This document shows, piece by piece, positions 55,393-63,286 of a stretch of 64,000 bases of DNA. The DNA is from Candidatus Zixiibacteriota bacterium. Its GTDB lineage: Bacteria; Zixibacteria; MSB-5A5; GN15; FEB-12. How positions within the stretch are numbered: the stretch's first letter is position 1; every line of letters begins with the position of its first letter. The position numbers were made by a program, and so were the translations under genes. The DNA lies in contig JBFLZR010000001.1 in assembly GCA_040756055.1 (NCBI GenBank), positions 437,849 through 501,848 of the forward strand. Direction: 5' to 3'. The notes under the pieces were generated by a model. It saw only the letters and a list, made by a program, of their open reading frames with translations, did no database searches and was not told the DNA's origin.

Positions 55393-56586
55393 ATGAAGCT
55401 ACTTGAGAACATTCGTGTAATCGACATGACGAACGTCCTGTCCGGGCCATTCTGTACTTTGCACCTGGCTTTGCTCGGTGCGGAGGTTATCAAGATCGAG
55501 GTTCCCGATGGGGGAGATCTGGCTCGCAAATTGGGCAATGTGCCGGCTTTGAATAAAGAGCTGATGGGCACGAGTTTCCTTGCCCAGAATGCCAATAAGA
55601 AATCCATGACCCTGAATCTAAAACTCGATGAAGGGAAAGAGATATTTCGCAAGTTACTTGAGAGCGCCGATGTTCTCGTGGAGAATTTCCGGCCCGGCGT
55701 GATGGCTCGACTGGGTTTCTCATGGGAGGAGATGGAGAAAATTAATCCGCGTCTGGTTTACTGCGCGATTTCCGGTTTCGGCCAGACAGGTCCCGATGCG
55801 TTCAAACCAGCTTACGACCAGATCATTCAGGGTTTGTCGGGTGAGATGGATGTTAATGGCGATGAGAGACTGCATCCGCTTCGGGCCGGGTTCCCCGTGT
55901 GCGATACGGTTGGTGGTCTCAATGCCGCGTTCGCGGTGATGGCGGCGCTGTTTCATCGAGAGCGTACCGGTGAAGGACAGTGTATTGATATAGCCCTTCT
56001 GGATTCGATTATGCCTTTAATGGGTTGGGTGGCGGCCAATCTGCTTATCGGAGGCAAGGCTCCGGTGCCGATGGGCAACGACAATTTCACCGCGGCTCCC
56101 TCGGGCGCGTTCAAAACGAAAGACGGATACATTAATATTGCTGCCAATCAGCAGAAGCAATGGGAGGATCTGGCCGATCTGGTGGGCCTGCCTGAGCTTA
56201 AGACCGATCCGAGATTTCAGGAGCGCGACACACGCAAGGCCAATCGCAAGGCTCTGACGCCGATTCTGGAAGAGAAACTTGTTCAGAACACCACCGAGCA
56301 CTGGGTTGAGGTGTTCAACGCGAAAGGGATTCCTTCGGGCGACATCGTGACTCTGGAGAAGGCGCTGAAGAGCGATCAGATCAAACATCGCGAGACAATA
56401 GTCAGTGTTAACGAACCCGGAATCGGAAATATTCAGATTTTCAATCTTTCGGCAAAGTTCTCCAAGACGCCGGGAACGATTGAAACTCCGCCGCCGCGTC
56501 TTTCGGCCCACACGGAAGAGATTCTCACGCAGCTTGGCTATTCGAAGGAAGCTCAGGCGGCGCTTAAGGAGAAGCAGATCATATAA
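55393..56586 (+). CDS. Class III CoA-transferase (CaiB/BaiF family)
   Basis: The enzyme of about 397 residues moves CoA between acyl groups through an enzyme-bound aspartyl anhydride. Typical motifs are RVIDMTNVLSGPFCTLHLALLGAEVIKIE near the start (residues 9 to 37), VLVENFRPGVMARLGFSWEE, and the catalytic aspartate in KPAYDQIIQGLSGEM. It most likely activates the hydroxy acid cleaved by the neighbouring lyase, in the manner of succinyl-CoA:citramalate or malate CoA-transferases; the exact acid is inferred only. An in-frame ATG at 55375 overlaps the previous stop (ATGA); I used 55393 because it begins at the usual family N-terminus. Confidence 0.93.
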   Translation: MKLLENIRVIDMTNVLSGPFCTLHLALLGAEVIKIEVPDGGDLARKLGNVPALNKELMGTSFLAQNANKKSMTLNLKLDEGKEIFRKLLESADVLVENFRPGVMARLGFSWEEMEKINPRLVYCAISGFGQTGPDAFKPAYDQIIQGLSGEMDVNGDERLHPLRAGFPVCDTVGGLNAAFAVMAALFHRERTGEGQCIDIALLDSIMPLMGWVAANLLIGGKAPVPMGNDNFTAAPSGAFKTKDGYINIAANQQKQWEDLADLVGLPELKTDPRFQERDTRKANRKALTPILEEKLVQNTTEHWVEVFNAKGIPSGDIVTLEKALKSDQIKHRETIVSVNEPGIGNIQIFNLSAKFSKTPGTIETPPPRLSAHTEEILTQLGYSKEAQAALKEKQII

Positions 56587-56624
56587 ACGTGTTTTGAATA
56601 ATATCAATTATCGGAGAATAGTAA

Positions 56625-57917
56625 ATGGGAATGACATATGTTCAGAAGATCTTAGCCCGGGCCTGCGGTAAGCAGTCGGTTGCCGTTGGTGACGTTGTCG
56701 AGCCCGAGGTACATCTGGCCATGTCGCACGAGAATGGCGCCCTTGTCATGACGCAGTTCGGCGAGATTTACAAGGGCACGAATCTCGAGGCGAATGTTTG
56801 GGACCCGAGCCGCATAGCAATCATTTTTGATCACCGCGTTCCGGCCGAGAGTTCCAAGACGGCGACCAATCAGAAGAGACTGAGAGATTTCGTAGGCAAG
56901 CAAGGCATAAGTAAATTCCATGATATCCGCGGCGATGAGGGCGGCATCTGTCATCAGATTCTTCCGGAGTACGGTTATGTTCGTCCGGGATACGTGGTGG
57001 TTGGAACCGACAGTCATACCACCAGTCATGGCGCCCTGGGAGCATTTGCTTTCGGCATTGGCGCCACCGAGATGGCGGCGGTGTGGACGCTGGGGCACGT
57101 GCTGAATGTCGAGGTGCCGGGGACTATCAAGGTTAACGTCAACGGTAAATTCGCCGAGCACGTGGGTCCCAAAGACCTGATACTTTATCTCATCGGGAAG
57201 ATCAGCGCCGAAGGCGCGAATTTCAGGGTTCTGGAATTCCATGGCGAGGCTATTCGTAACATGTCAACCTCCGGTCGTCTGGTTATCTGCAACATGTCGG
57301 TGGAAGCCGGTGCGACATCGGGTATCGTTCCCCCGGATGCCGAGACACTTCGCTATCTGAAGGACGAGGCGGGTGTGAAAGACAAGGTGGAGATCTTCGC
57401 CGCCGATCCGAATGCGGTGTATGAGCAGGTGGTGGAGATCGATGCTTCCAGGCTGGGTCCGCAGATTGCCTGTCCGCACACGGTGGATAATGTCAAACCG
57501 ATCGGCGAGGTGGCGGGCACGAAGATTGATCAGATTGTTATCGGTTCGTGCACCAACGGTCGTCTTGATGATCTTGCGGTTGCCGCCCGGACGCTGAAAG
57601 GCAAGAAGGTGGCGCGCGGCACCAGGATGCTCATTTTCCCGGCTTCGTGGCGCATCTATCACGAGGCCATGAAGCTCGGTTACCTCAGTGATCTGGCTCA
57701 GGCCGGCGCTGTGGTGTGCAATCCCGGTTGTGGTCCGTGCCTTGGTGTTCACCAGGGAGCGCTCGGTGATAAGGAAGTCGCGCTGGCGACGACCAACCGT
57801 AATTTCAAGGGAAGAATGGGAAATCCGAACGCCGATGTTTACCTTTGTTCGCCGGATGTCGCCGCGGCAAGCGCCATCACCGGTGTCATAACCGATCCGA
57901 GAGCAGGAGGTCGCTGA
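56625..57917 (+). CDS. Aconitase-family dehydratase large subunit (LeuC / homoaconitase / dimethylmalate dehydratase-like)
   Basis: This 430-residue iron-sulfur hydro-lyase subunit has cluster ligands in VIGSCTNGRLDDL and CNPGCGPCLGVHQG, and substrate-site motifs FDHRVPAESSKTATNQ, GICHQILPEYGYVRPG and VVGTDSHTTSHGALGAFAFG. Its length matches the archaeal/bacterial short LeuC/HacA type made as two subunits. Isopropylmalate isomerase is the nominal function, but no other leucine genes are nearby. The linked HMG-CoA-lyase-like and CoA-transferase genes suggest a dehydratase for a methylmalate-type acid (for example citramalate or 2,3-dimethylmalate). It starts 38 nt after the CoA-transferase. 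Confidence 0.92.
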   Translation: MGMTYVQKILARACGKQSVAVGDVVEPEVHLAMSHENGALVMTQFGEIYKGTNLEANVWDPSRIAIIFDHRVPAESSKTATNQKRLRDFVGKQGISKFHDIRGDEGGICHQILPEYGYVRPGYVVVGTDSHTTSHGALGAFAFGIGATEMAAVWTLGHVLNVEVPGTIKVNVNGKFAEHVGPKDLILYLIGKISAEGANFRVLEFHGEAIRNMSTSGRLVICNMSVEAGATSGIVPPDAETLRYLKDEAGVKDKVEIFAADPNAVYEQVVEIDASRLGPQIACPHTVDNVKPIGEVAGTKIDQIVIGSCTNGRLDDLAVAARTLKGKKVARGTRMLIFPASWRIYHEAMKLGYLSDLAQAGAVVCNPGCGPCLGVHQGALGDKEVALATTNRNFKGRMGNPNADVYLCSPDVAAASAITGVITDPRAGGR

Positions 57918-57918
57918 A

Positions 57919-58410
57919 ATGAGTAAGGTTGTATATAAAGTTGGCGATGACGTTTCCACCGACATCATCTACCCGGGGCGTTACATGGCCACGGTGCTTC
58001 CGACGGAGACGCCGCAGTTTGCGTTTGCCGATGACGCCGATTTCAACAAGAAGCTCAAAGCCGGCGATATAGCTCACGGCAGCTTCGTGGTCGCAGGTGA
58101 GAATTTCGGTTGCGGTTCATCGCGCGAGCAGGCGGCATCGTGCCTCAAGGGGTGGGAGCTGGTCATAGTGGCCAAGCACTTTGCCCGAATCTTTCTTCAG
58201 AACGCCATTAACCTCGGACTGCAGATGGTCATATGCCCGGACGTTGAGGCCGATGAAGGTGACCGGCTTGAGCTGAAAGGTAATGTGCTTGTGAACGTGA
58301 CGAAGGGAAAGGAGTTTAAAGTAACTCCGCTTCCGGCAGCGCGCCAGGCGATCATAGATGCCGGCGGTCTGATTCCTTTCACCAGAGCGAGGCTTCTGGC
58401 AGGGAAGTAG
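57919..58410 (+). CDS. Aconitase-family dehydratase small subunit (LeuD-like)
   Basis: The 163-residue swivel-domain subunit pairs with the large subunit encoded one base upstream. It has DDVSTDIIYPGRYMATVLP, where the flexible substrate-recognition loop lies, and GENFGCGSSREQAASCLKGW, the family hallmark. Later residues (FARIFLQNAINLGLQMVICPD, TPLPAARQAIIDAGGLIPFT) fit LeuD. Recognition-loop sequence would distinguish isopropylmalate, homoaconitate or dimethylmalate use, but I cannot resolve it by eye. It is the last gene of the four-gene module. Confidence 0.92.
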   Translation: MSKVVYKVGDDVSTDIIYPGRYMATVLPTETPQFAFADDADFNKKLKAGDIAHGSFVVAGENFGCGSSREQAASCLKGWELVIVAKHFARIFLQNAINLGLQMVICPDVEADEGDRLELKGNVLVNVTKGKEFKVTPLPAARQAIIDAGGLIPFTRARLLAGK

Positions 58411-58912
58411 GTTAAATTGAAGCGCCGGTCGCCGCGTTTTTTGGCGCGCCGGTCGGTCTGTGATTAGTACTTTCGGTGGCCGACACGCGATTTGCCTGTC
58501 GGTCACTTTTGTATGTTTTGTCGGGTTGTCCAGGGGTTTTCAGATAGAAGTCACGCAGGGCGGTCTGTTTGTACAATTTCTGAACATGCGAAGGACCATC
58601 ATTTATAAGACACGGAAACAGGAACGTTTTTTGCTTTTAGTACCCGCGAAAGATATCAGGTCTGCTCTGAGGGCCTCGTTTTTGGCCCGAAAGAGCGCAA
58701 GTTAGAGACTCTTTGCTGAATACAGGGAATAAAAAATGCATCAGGTTGCAACACAGACGGATTACCACATCGAGAATAGATCTGGATTCCGGATGGAAGT
58801 GCACCCGATGCAATCCTGCTTGAGCGGCAAAGTTGACAGAGGATGGAAATAATATGTATCGGAATTTCACTTGTAATGGCGAGTGGAGTACCTTTGGTCG
58901 CCGGAGGACCTT
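58411..58912. other. Intergenic region between dehydratase module and OmpA-like gene
   Basis: About 500 bases with no convincing gene. A GC-rich repeat GCGCCGG occurs twice (near 58421 and 58445) around GTTTTTTGG and could end the upstream transcript. A small GGGCC / GGCCC hairpin lies near 58673-58690. The small frame at 58460-58705 has no family features. The right end should carry the promoter of the OmpA-like/lipoprotein operon. Confidence 0.4.
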
Positions 58913-59890
58913 ATGAGTAAGTTTTTGTGTACTATCATTGGATGTTTGGTCCTGCTTGCCGGGGCAGCTTTGTCTCAGGAGGTCGTGATATACGATTTTC
59001 CTATTGGCGTAGCGGGCAGTGTGGATCAGGAAATATTCAGGCCCTATTATGACGGACTTGAGGCGGTAGCCGACACGCTCGAGAAATATCCGCTGGCGGT
59101 GGCGGTTGTGACCGGCGGCGCCGATGGAGAGCGCTACCGGGTTAACAACGACGCTCAGAACCCGGCTTTGGCGCTGGGCCGTGCCCACGCGCTGAGAGAT
59201 CTACTCATGCGGGAGTTCGGCGTTGACTCGAGCCGGATCTATATCCGCACTGAGGATGTCAAAGAGAAGGGTCCGCAATATCGTTACGCCGCGGTGCGAA
59301 TCGTGCGAGTGATAGCGGATGTGGACGAGCGCGTGAACAAGCTCAAACAGCAGGTGGACACGCTGCTTCAACGGGCGCCCGTGGAGAAGCACTTTACGGA
59401 AATCAAAGAGGTTCCGGTGCCCCCGAAAGAAAATCTCGGCGTACAGTTTGGGGTGGGGCTTTCGTCCTCGCCGTTCGGAATGATTCCGGTGGCATCGAGC
59501 GCCTTCACCTACAAACGCATAATTTATGTTGAGGGTATTGTCGGTCACACGTTCTGGAACCGTTCATTCGAATTCGAGGGTGTGGACCTCGATACCAAGC
59601 GCAGGATGCTCGGCGGCTACGCGATGGTCTTCCCGTACGAAGACATCCCGATCGGCGCCGTTGGCGGCTGGCTGCGGGTGGAGGAGATTTCTCAGGATTA
59701 TTACGAGTACGTCAAGTTGTCCGAAGGTCTGGTGCTCGGGCTTCGCGCCATGCCGCTCGACTGGCTTTCGGTCACGGCGGCCTGGAATCCCTCGAAACAG
59801 CGTGTCGTGGACAGAGATATGTCTGAGTCGAAAAACGGCCAGTTCCTGATCTTTGCCCAGGCGCACATACTGTTCGGAGGTGAGCGATGA
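58913..59890 (+). CDS. OmpA-like exported protein with C-terminal beta-barrel-like region
   Basis: This protein of about 325 residues has a signal peptide (FLCTIIGCLVLLAGAALSQ) and a central region like OmpA C-terminal peptidoglycan-binding domains: EAVADTLEKYPLAVAVVTGGADGE, NPALALGRAHALRDLLMREFGVDSSRI and RYAAVRIVRV. A short coiled stretch (DERVNKLKQQVDTLLQRAP) follows, then 140 residues of alternating amphipathic strands ending ILFAQAHILF, as in a barrel. The order, OmpA-like domain first and barrel-like part last, is the reverse of classical OmpA. GGAGG sets the start. Its stop overlaps the lipoprotein start (ATGA). Confidence 0.7.
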   Translation: MSKFLCTIIGCLVLLAGAALSQEVVIYDFPIGVAGSVDQEIFRPYYDGLEAVADTLEKYPLAVAVVTGGADGERYRVNNDAQNPALALGRAHALRDLLMREFGVDSSRIYIRTEDVKEKGPQYRYAAVRIVRVIADVDERVNKLKQQVDTLLQRAPVEKHFTEIKEVPVPPKENLGVQFGVGLSSSPFGMIPVASSAFTYKRIIYVEGIVGHTFWNRSFEFEGVDLDTKRRMLGGYAMVFPYEDIPIGAVGGWLRVEEISQDYYEYVKLSEGLVLGLRAMPLDWLSVTAAWNPSKQRVVDRDMSESKNGQFLIFAQAHILFGGER

Positions 59891-60654
59891 AACGGCTGGT
59901 ACTGCTTGGCATCGCGGCGATACTGTCGATGAGTATGCTGCTTATCGCGAATTGCTCGAACCCCCTCGAAACGGATAACGGGACCGATCCGAATCCGAAC
60001 CCGAACCCGATAGAAACAGAGACGGTGTTCGTGGTGGACACGGTTTCCGTGATTGATACGCTCATAGACACCATTTACGGCGGTGACACGCTCACAATTA
60101 TCGACACTATGTACTATGTCGATACGGTGTTCCATGTCGACACCATCTTCGACGGCGATACCGTGATTATCGTGGATACGGTGATTGACGTCGACACTTT
60201 GTACATCATTGACACGTTGATTGAAATCGACACGATCATTCAGATCGATACGCTCATCAACGAGGATACGGTGTACGTTGTGGACACCATAAACATCGTG
60301 GATACGGTTACGATTGTCGACACACTCTACATTGTCGAGCCGGACCCGGGCGGATTTTCGAGCGTTTGCTCTATTATTCACGCGAACCTGCGTGAGATTA
60401 TCTGGATGTTCGGCAATGAGGCCGGGAATTACAACCTTACGTTTACCGCTACGGCGACGCGTGACTTCACGTTCCGCTGGTTGATAATCACGGTTGACGG
60501 TCAGGAGTATTACTGGAATCCGATGGAGGTCTATGAGTTCAAGGTCGATGGTTATCTCGATGAGGACGCGGTGATACGCATAAAACCGGATCAACCGCTG
60601 CTGCTGGGTCATGAGGTCGACGTCTGCCTGAAGATAGAGAAGCCGCAGCAATAA
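59887..60654 (+). CDS. Lipoprotein with Asp-Thr hexapeptide repeat stalk
   Basis: The 255-residue product has a lipoprotein signal (LLIANC, cysteine at residue 23), a short Asn/Pro linker and then an extraordinarily regular segment. Residues 51-150 contain 17 Asp-Thr dipeptides, every sixth residue except one spacing of four, in units such as DTVIIV, DTLYII and DTIIQI. The last 105 residues form a small domain with YNLTFTATATRDFTFRWLI and two or three cysteines. The repeat could form a beta-structured stalk holding the domain away from the membrane, possibly binding metal through Asp rows; both are inferred. It is translationally coupled to the OmpA-like gene. Confidence 0.8.
   Translation: MKRLVLLGIAAILSMSMLLIANCSNPLETDNGTDPNPNPNPIETETVFVVDTVSVIDTLIDTIYGGDTLTIIDTMYYVDTVFHVDTIFDGDTVIIVDTVIDVDTLYIIDTLIEIDTIIQIDTLINEDTVYVVDTINIVDTVTIVDTLYIVEPDPGGFSSVCSIIHANLREIIWMFGNEAGNYNLTFTATATRDFTFRWLIITVDGQEYYWNPMEVYEFKVDGYLDEDAVIRIKPDQPLLLGHEVDVCLKIEKPQQ
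60037..60336 (+). repeat. Asp-Thr hexad coding repeat (18-bp period)
   Basis: The DNA encodes DT dipeptides at residues 51, 57, 61, 67, 73, 79, 85, 91, 97, 103, 109, 115, 121, 127, 133, 139 and 145 of the lipoprotein. GACAC(G/C) and GATAC(G/C) recur every 18 bases, but other codon positions vary. The protein period is therefore kept by selection rather than by recent DNA duplication. Confidence 0.85.
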
Positions 60655-60691
60655 GAGACTGATTATATAGTATTGGTGGCAGGGTTAGAGA

Positions 60692-60726
60692 AAAGCTCCG
60701 GGCCTTTGAAGGTCCGGAGCTTTCTT
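60692..60726. terminator. Bidirectional terminator between lipoprotein and glutathione peroxidase genes
   Basis: A 10-bp stem AAAGCTCCGG / CCGGAGCTTT encloses a loop with its own CCTT / AAGG pairing. It ends with TTTCTTG on the plus strand and CTTTTCTC on the minus strand, and lies between convergent genes. Confidence 0.85.
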
Positions 60727-60727
60727 G

Positions 60728-61324
60728 TTATAAGTTTTTTTTGATGCTGCCGACTATTTCGTCGGACAGAGGTTGCTGTTTGGGATCAAACCTGGCAACG
60801 AGGTTACTTTTGCGATCGAGCAGGAATTTGGAGAAATTCCATTTTATCTCACCGGGCAGAGACGACTTTTCGGTCAGCTCGACAAACAGCGCATGCTGGT
60901 CTTCGCCCTTAACGCTGACCTTGGCCATTATGGGGAATGTTACGTTGAAGTTGGTCTGGCAGAAGTCGAGGATTTCCTCGTTTGTACCGGGCTCCTGACC
61001 ACCAAAATTGTTGGCCGGAAAACCGATAATCACCAGTCCGCTGTCTTTGTACATCTCATACAACTTCTGCAGGTCGGTATACTGTGGGGTATTGCCGCAC
61101 AGGCTGGCCACGTTGACGATAAGCACGACCTTCCCGGCGTAATCCGCCAGTGTGACGGTGTCGCCATTAATCGTCTGGAAAGGGATCTTTCTGATCTTCG
61201 CGGCAAAATCCGAAGGCTGTTTGGCTTCACCCGCTGAGGGATCGCCTGACGCGTCATTGCCGGCGGCATCGACCGTTGCGGCGAACAAAGTAGTCGCGAG
61301 TAAAATCGTAAGTATACTTTTCAT
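60728..61324 (-). CDS. Exported glutathione/thioredoxin peroxidase (GPx family)
   Basis: The 198-residue enzyme has a signal peptide (SILTILLATTLFAATVDA) and the GPx fold. The peroxidatic residue is cysteine, C76, in NVASLCGNTPQY. The catalytic partners are Q110 (FPANNFGGQEPGTN), W162 and N163 (EIKWNFSKFLLD). A second cysteine, C122 (LDFCQTNFNVTFP), sits where thioredoxin-dependent GPx enzymes have their resolving cysteine, so thioredoxin is the likelier reductant. It would protect the periplasm from peroxides. Its peroxidatic site uses an ordinary cysteine codon. It converges with the lipoprotein gene on a shared terminator. Confidence 0.94.
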   Translation of the reverse strand: MKSILTILLATTLFAATVDAAGNDASGDPSAGEAKQPSDFAAKIRKIPFQTINGDTVTLADYAGKVVLIVNVASLCGNTPQYTDLQKLYEMYKDSGLVIIGFPANNFGGQEPGTNEEILDFCQTNFNVTFPIMAKVSVKGEDQHALFVELTEKSSLPGEIKWNFSKFLLDRKSNLVARFDPKQQPLSDEIVGSIKKNL

Positions 61325-61576
61325 AATCTATCCTCTCGGTTGGTGTTATCCGGACTCGTCGAGCCCTGTTTGTTTTATAGGAATTAGAACCAGTCTGCGA
61401 CCCTGTTAGTTCCATTCGGCGTCAGGACGGCCCGATTTACCTGAGCCTGCCAATTCGTTGTGATTTAAGTGGTTAACGTGCGTCGTGACCGTGCATGTTA
61501 CTCGCCCCTTGCGGGTTACGCCCGGGAGTGTTACCATTGCACCATTAATATATGTAATAAGAAGGAGATTACGCTC

Positions 61577-63256
61577 ATGTCCGAGAAATTCATATTCCAC
61601 ATGTACGGTGTAAATAAATTCTACGGCCAGAGGCAGGTGCTCAAAGAAATCAATCTGAGTTTCTTTCCGGGTGCCAAGATTGGCATCGTCGGCGAGAACG
61701 GTTCCGGTAAGACGACGGTTTTGAATATCATGTCCGGCAGGGATACGGAATTTCAGGGGCACGCCTTCATAACTCCGGGCTACACTGCCGGCATGCTCGA
61801 ACAGGAACCGCAGCTGGATCCATCGCTGACTGTTCGCCAGACGGTAGAGTCGGCGTTCGGCGCCACAAAGGCGTTGCTCGATGAATACAATGCCCTTGCC
61901 GAGAGCCTGGCGACGCCGATGGATGACGACAAGATGCAAAAGGCCATGGATCGAATGGGTGAACTTCAGGACAAGATCGACACTATCGACGGATGGAACC
62001 TTGACCAGTCGTTCAAGGTAGCCAGTGATGCTTTGTGCCTCCCCGAGGACAACCGTGTCGTTGGCACTCTCTCGGGCGGGGAGCGTCGACGGGTGGCGCT
62101 GTGCAAGATTCTGCTGGAGAAACCGGACCTTCTGCTTCTGGACGAGCCGACCAACCATCTCGATGCGGAAACGATAGACTGGTTGGAAGAGCAGCTTCGC
62201 GAGTATCCCGGCACGGTCATCATAGTAACGCACGATCGGTATTTTCTCGATAATGTCACCGAGTGGATACTGGAACTTGAGGGGGGACAGGGAATACCGT
62301 GGAAAGGGAATTACAGTTCGTGGCTCGAGCAAAAGCTGGCTACTCTGGTGGAGGCGGAGAAGAGTGACGCACCTCGCTCCAAGGCCCTCAAGCGTGAGCT
62401 GGAATGGATACGCATGAGCCGTGGCGATCGCAATGAGCTGGCCCGAAGCCGCATAAGAGAATACGAGCAACTGGTGGCCCGCGAGACGGCCAGGGCGAAG
62501 TCGGCAAGCACGGTCATTCAGATCGCGCCCGGCCCGGATCTCGGAAATCAGGTGGCGGAGTTTCATGATGTCAGTATGGGATTCGATGATCAGAAGTTGT
62601 TTGAGAACCTGTCGTTCGCGGTCCCTCGCTCGGCGGTGGTTGGGATGGTAGGCCCCAACGGTACCGGCAAGACGACTTTACTGAAACTCATTACCGGCGC
62701 TCTTGAGCCTGTCGCGGGAAAGACGGTTGTTGGTTCTACAGTAAAGTTTGCCGTGGTCGATCAGGAGCGGGAGTCCCTTGGAAGTGAGCGCAGTCTTATC
62801 GAGGAAGTAGGCGAGGGACTCGATGAAGTGACAATCGGCAACCGCAAGGTTCCTATTCGCCAGTATCTGGCGCAGTTCGGATTCAAGGGGGCATCGCAGC
62901 AGAAGCTTGCGGGGCAACTCTCGGGTGGTGAGCGTAATCGGTGCAATCTTGCCAAGGTGCTGAAGATCGGCGGTAATTTGCTGCTGCTCGATGAGCCGAC
63001 GAACGATCTCGATGTCAATACCCTGCGCATGCTTGAAGAGGCAATTCTGGATTTCTCGGGTTGCGTGATGGTGATAAGTCACGATCGGTTCTTTTTGGAT
63101 CGCATCTGCACTCATCTGCTCGTATTCGAGGGAGAAGGTAAGGTGCGCTGGTGGGAAGGGAACTTCTCCGCCTATCAGGATTGGCGGAGCAAGGAGCTGG
63201 GCGGGCGGATGTTCGAGAACCGTCGGAATCGATATAAGACGCTGGTGCGATCTTAG
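61577..63256 (+). CDS. ettA: ABC-F ATPase, energy-dependent translational throttle EttA
   Basis: This 559-residue cytosolic protein contains two ABC ATPase domains and no membrane part. It binds the ribosomal E site and gates the first peptide bond according to ATP/ADP levels. Walker A motifs are GENGSGKTTVL and GPNGTGKTTLLK; signature motifs LSGGERRRVAL and LSGGERNRCNLAK; Walker B LLLLDEPTNHLD and LLLLDEPTNDLD. The long interdomain linker and the opening FHMYGVNKFYGQRQVLKEI are EttA-like rather than Uup- or ABC-F resistance-type. The start at 61577 is set by AAGGAG, within a longer open frame. Confidence 0.95.
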   Translation: MSEKFIFHMYGVNKFYGQRQVLKEINLSFFPGAKIGIVGENGSGKTTVLNIMSGRDTEFQGHAFITPGYTAGMLEQEPQLDPSLTVRQTVESAFGATKALLDEYNALAESLATPMDDDKMQKAMDRMGELQDKIDTIDGWNLDQSFKVASDALCLPEDNRVVGTLSGGERRRVALCKILLEKPDLLLLDEPTNHLDAETIDWLEEQLREYPGTVIIVTHDRYFLDNVTEWILELEGGQGIPWKGNYSSWLEQKLATLVEAEKSDAPRSKALKRELEWIRMSRGDRNELARSRIREYEQLVARETARAKSASTVIQIAPGPDLGNQVAEFHDVSMGFDDQKLFENLSFAVPRSAVVGMVGPNGTGKTTLLKLITGALEPVAGKTVVGSTVKFAVVDQERESLGSERSLIEEVGEGLDEVTIGNRKVPIRQYLAQFGFKGASQQKLAGQLSGGERNRCNLAKVLKIGGNLLLLDEPTNDLDVNTLRMLEEAILDFSGCVMVISHDRFFLDRICTHLLVFEGEGKVRWWEGNFSAYQDWRSKELGGRMFENRRNRYKTLVRS

Positions 63257-63286
63257 GAATGCAGTCTCGATGGCCGGGTTTGAACG

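Noticed and set aside
58460-58705. 81-codon frame in the gap before the OmpA-like gene
   Set aside because: No ribosome-binding site, no family features and atypical composition.
61406-62566. 386-codon minus-strand frame inside ettA
   Set aside because: Antisense shadow of a gene with intact ATPase motifs; the frame has no recognisable domain.
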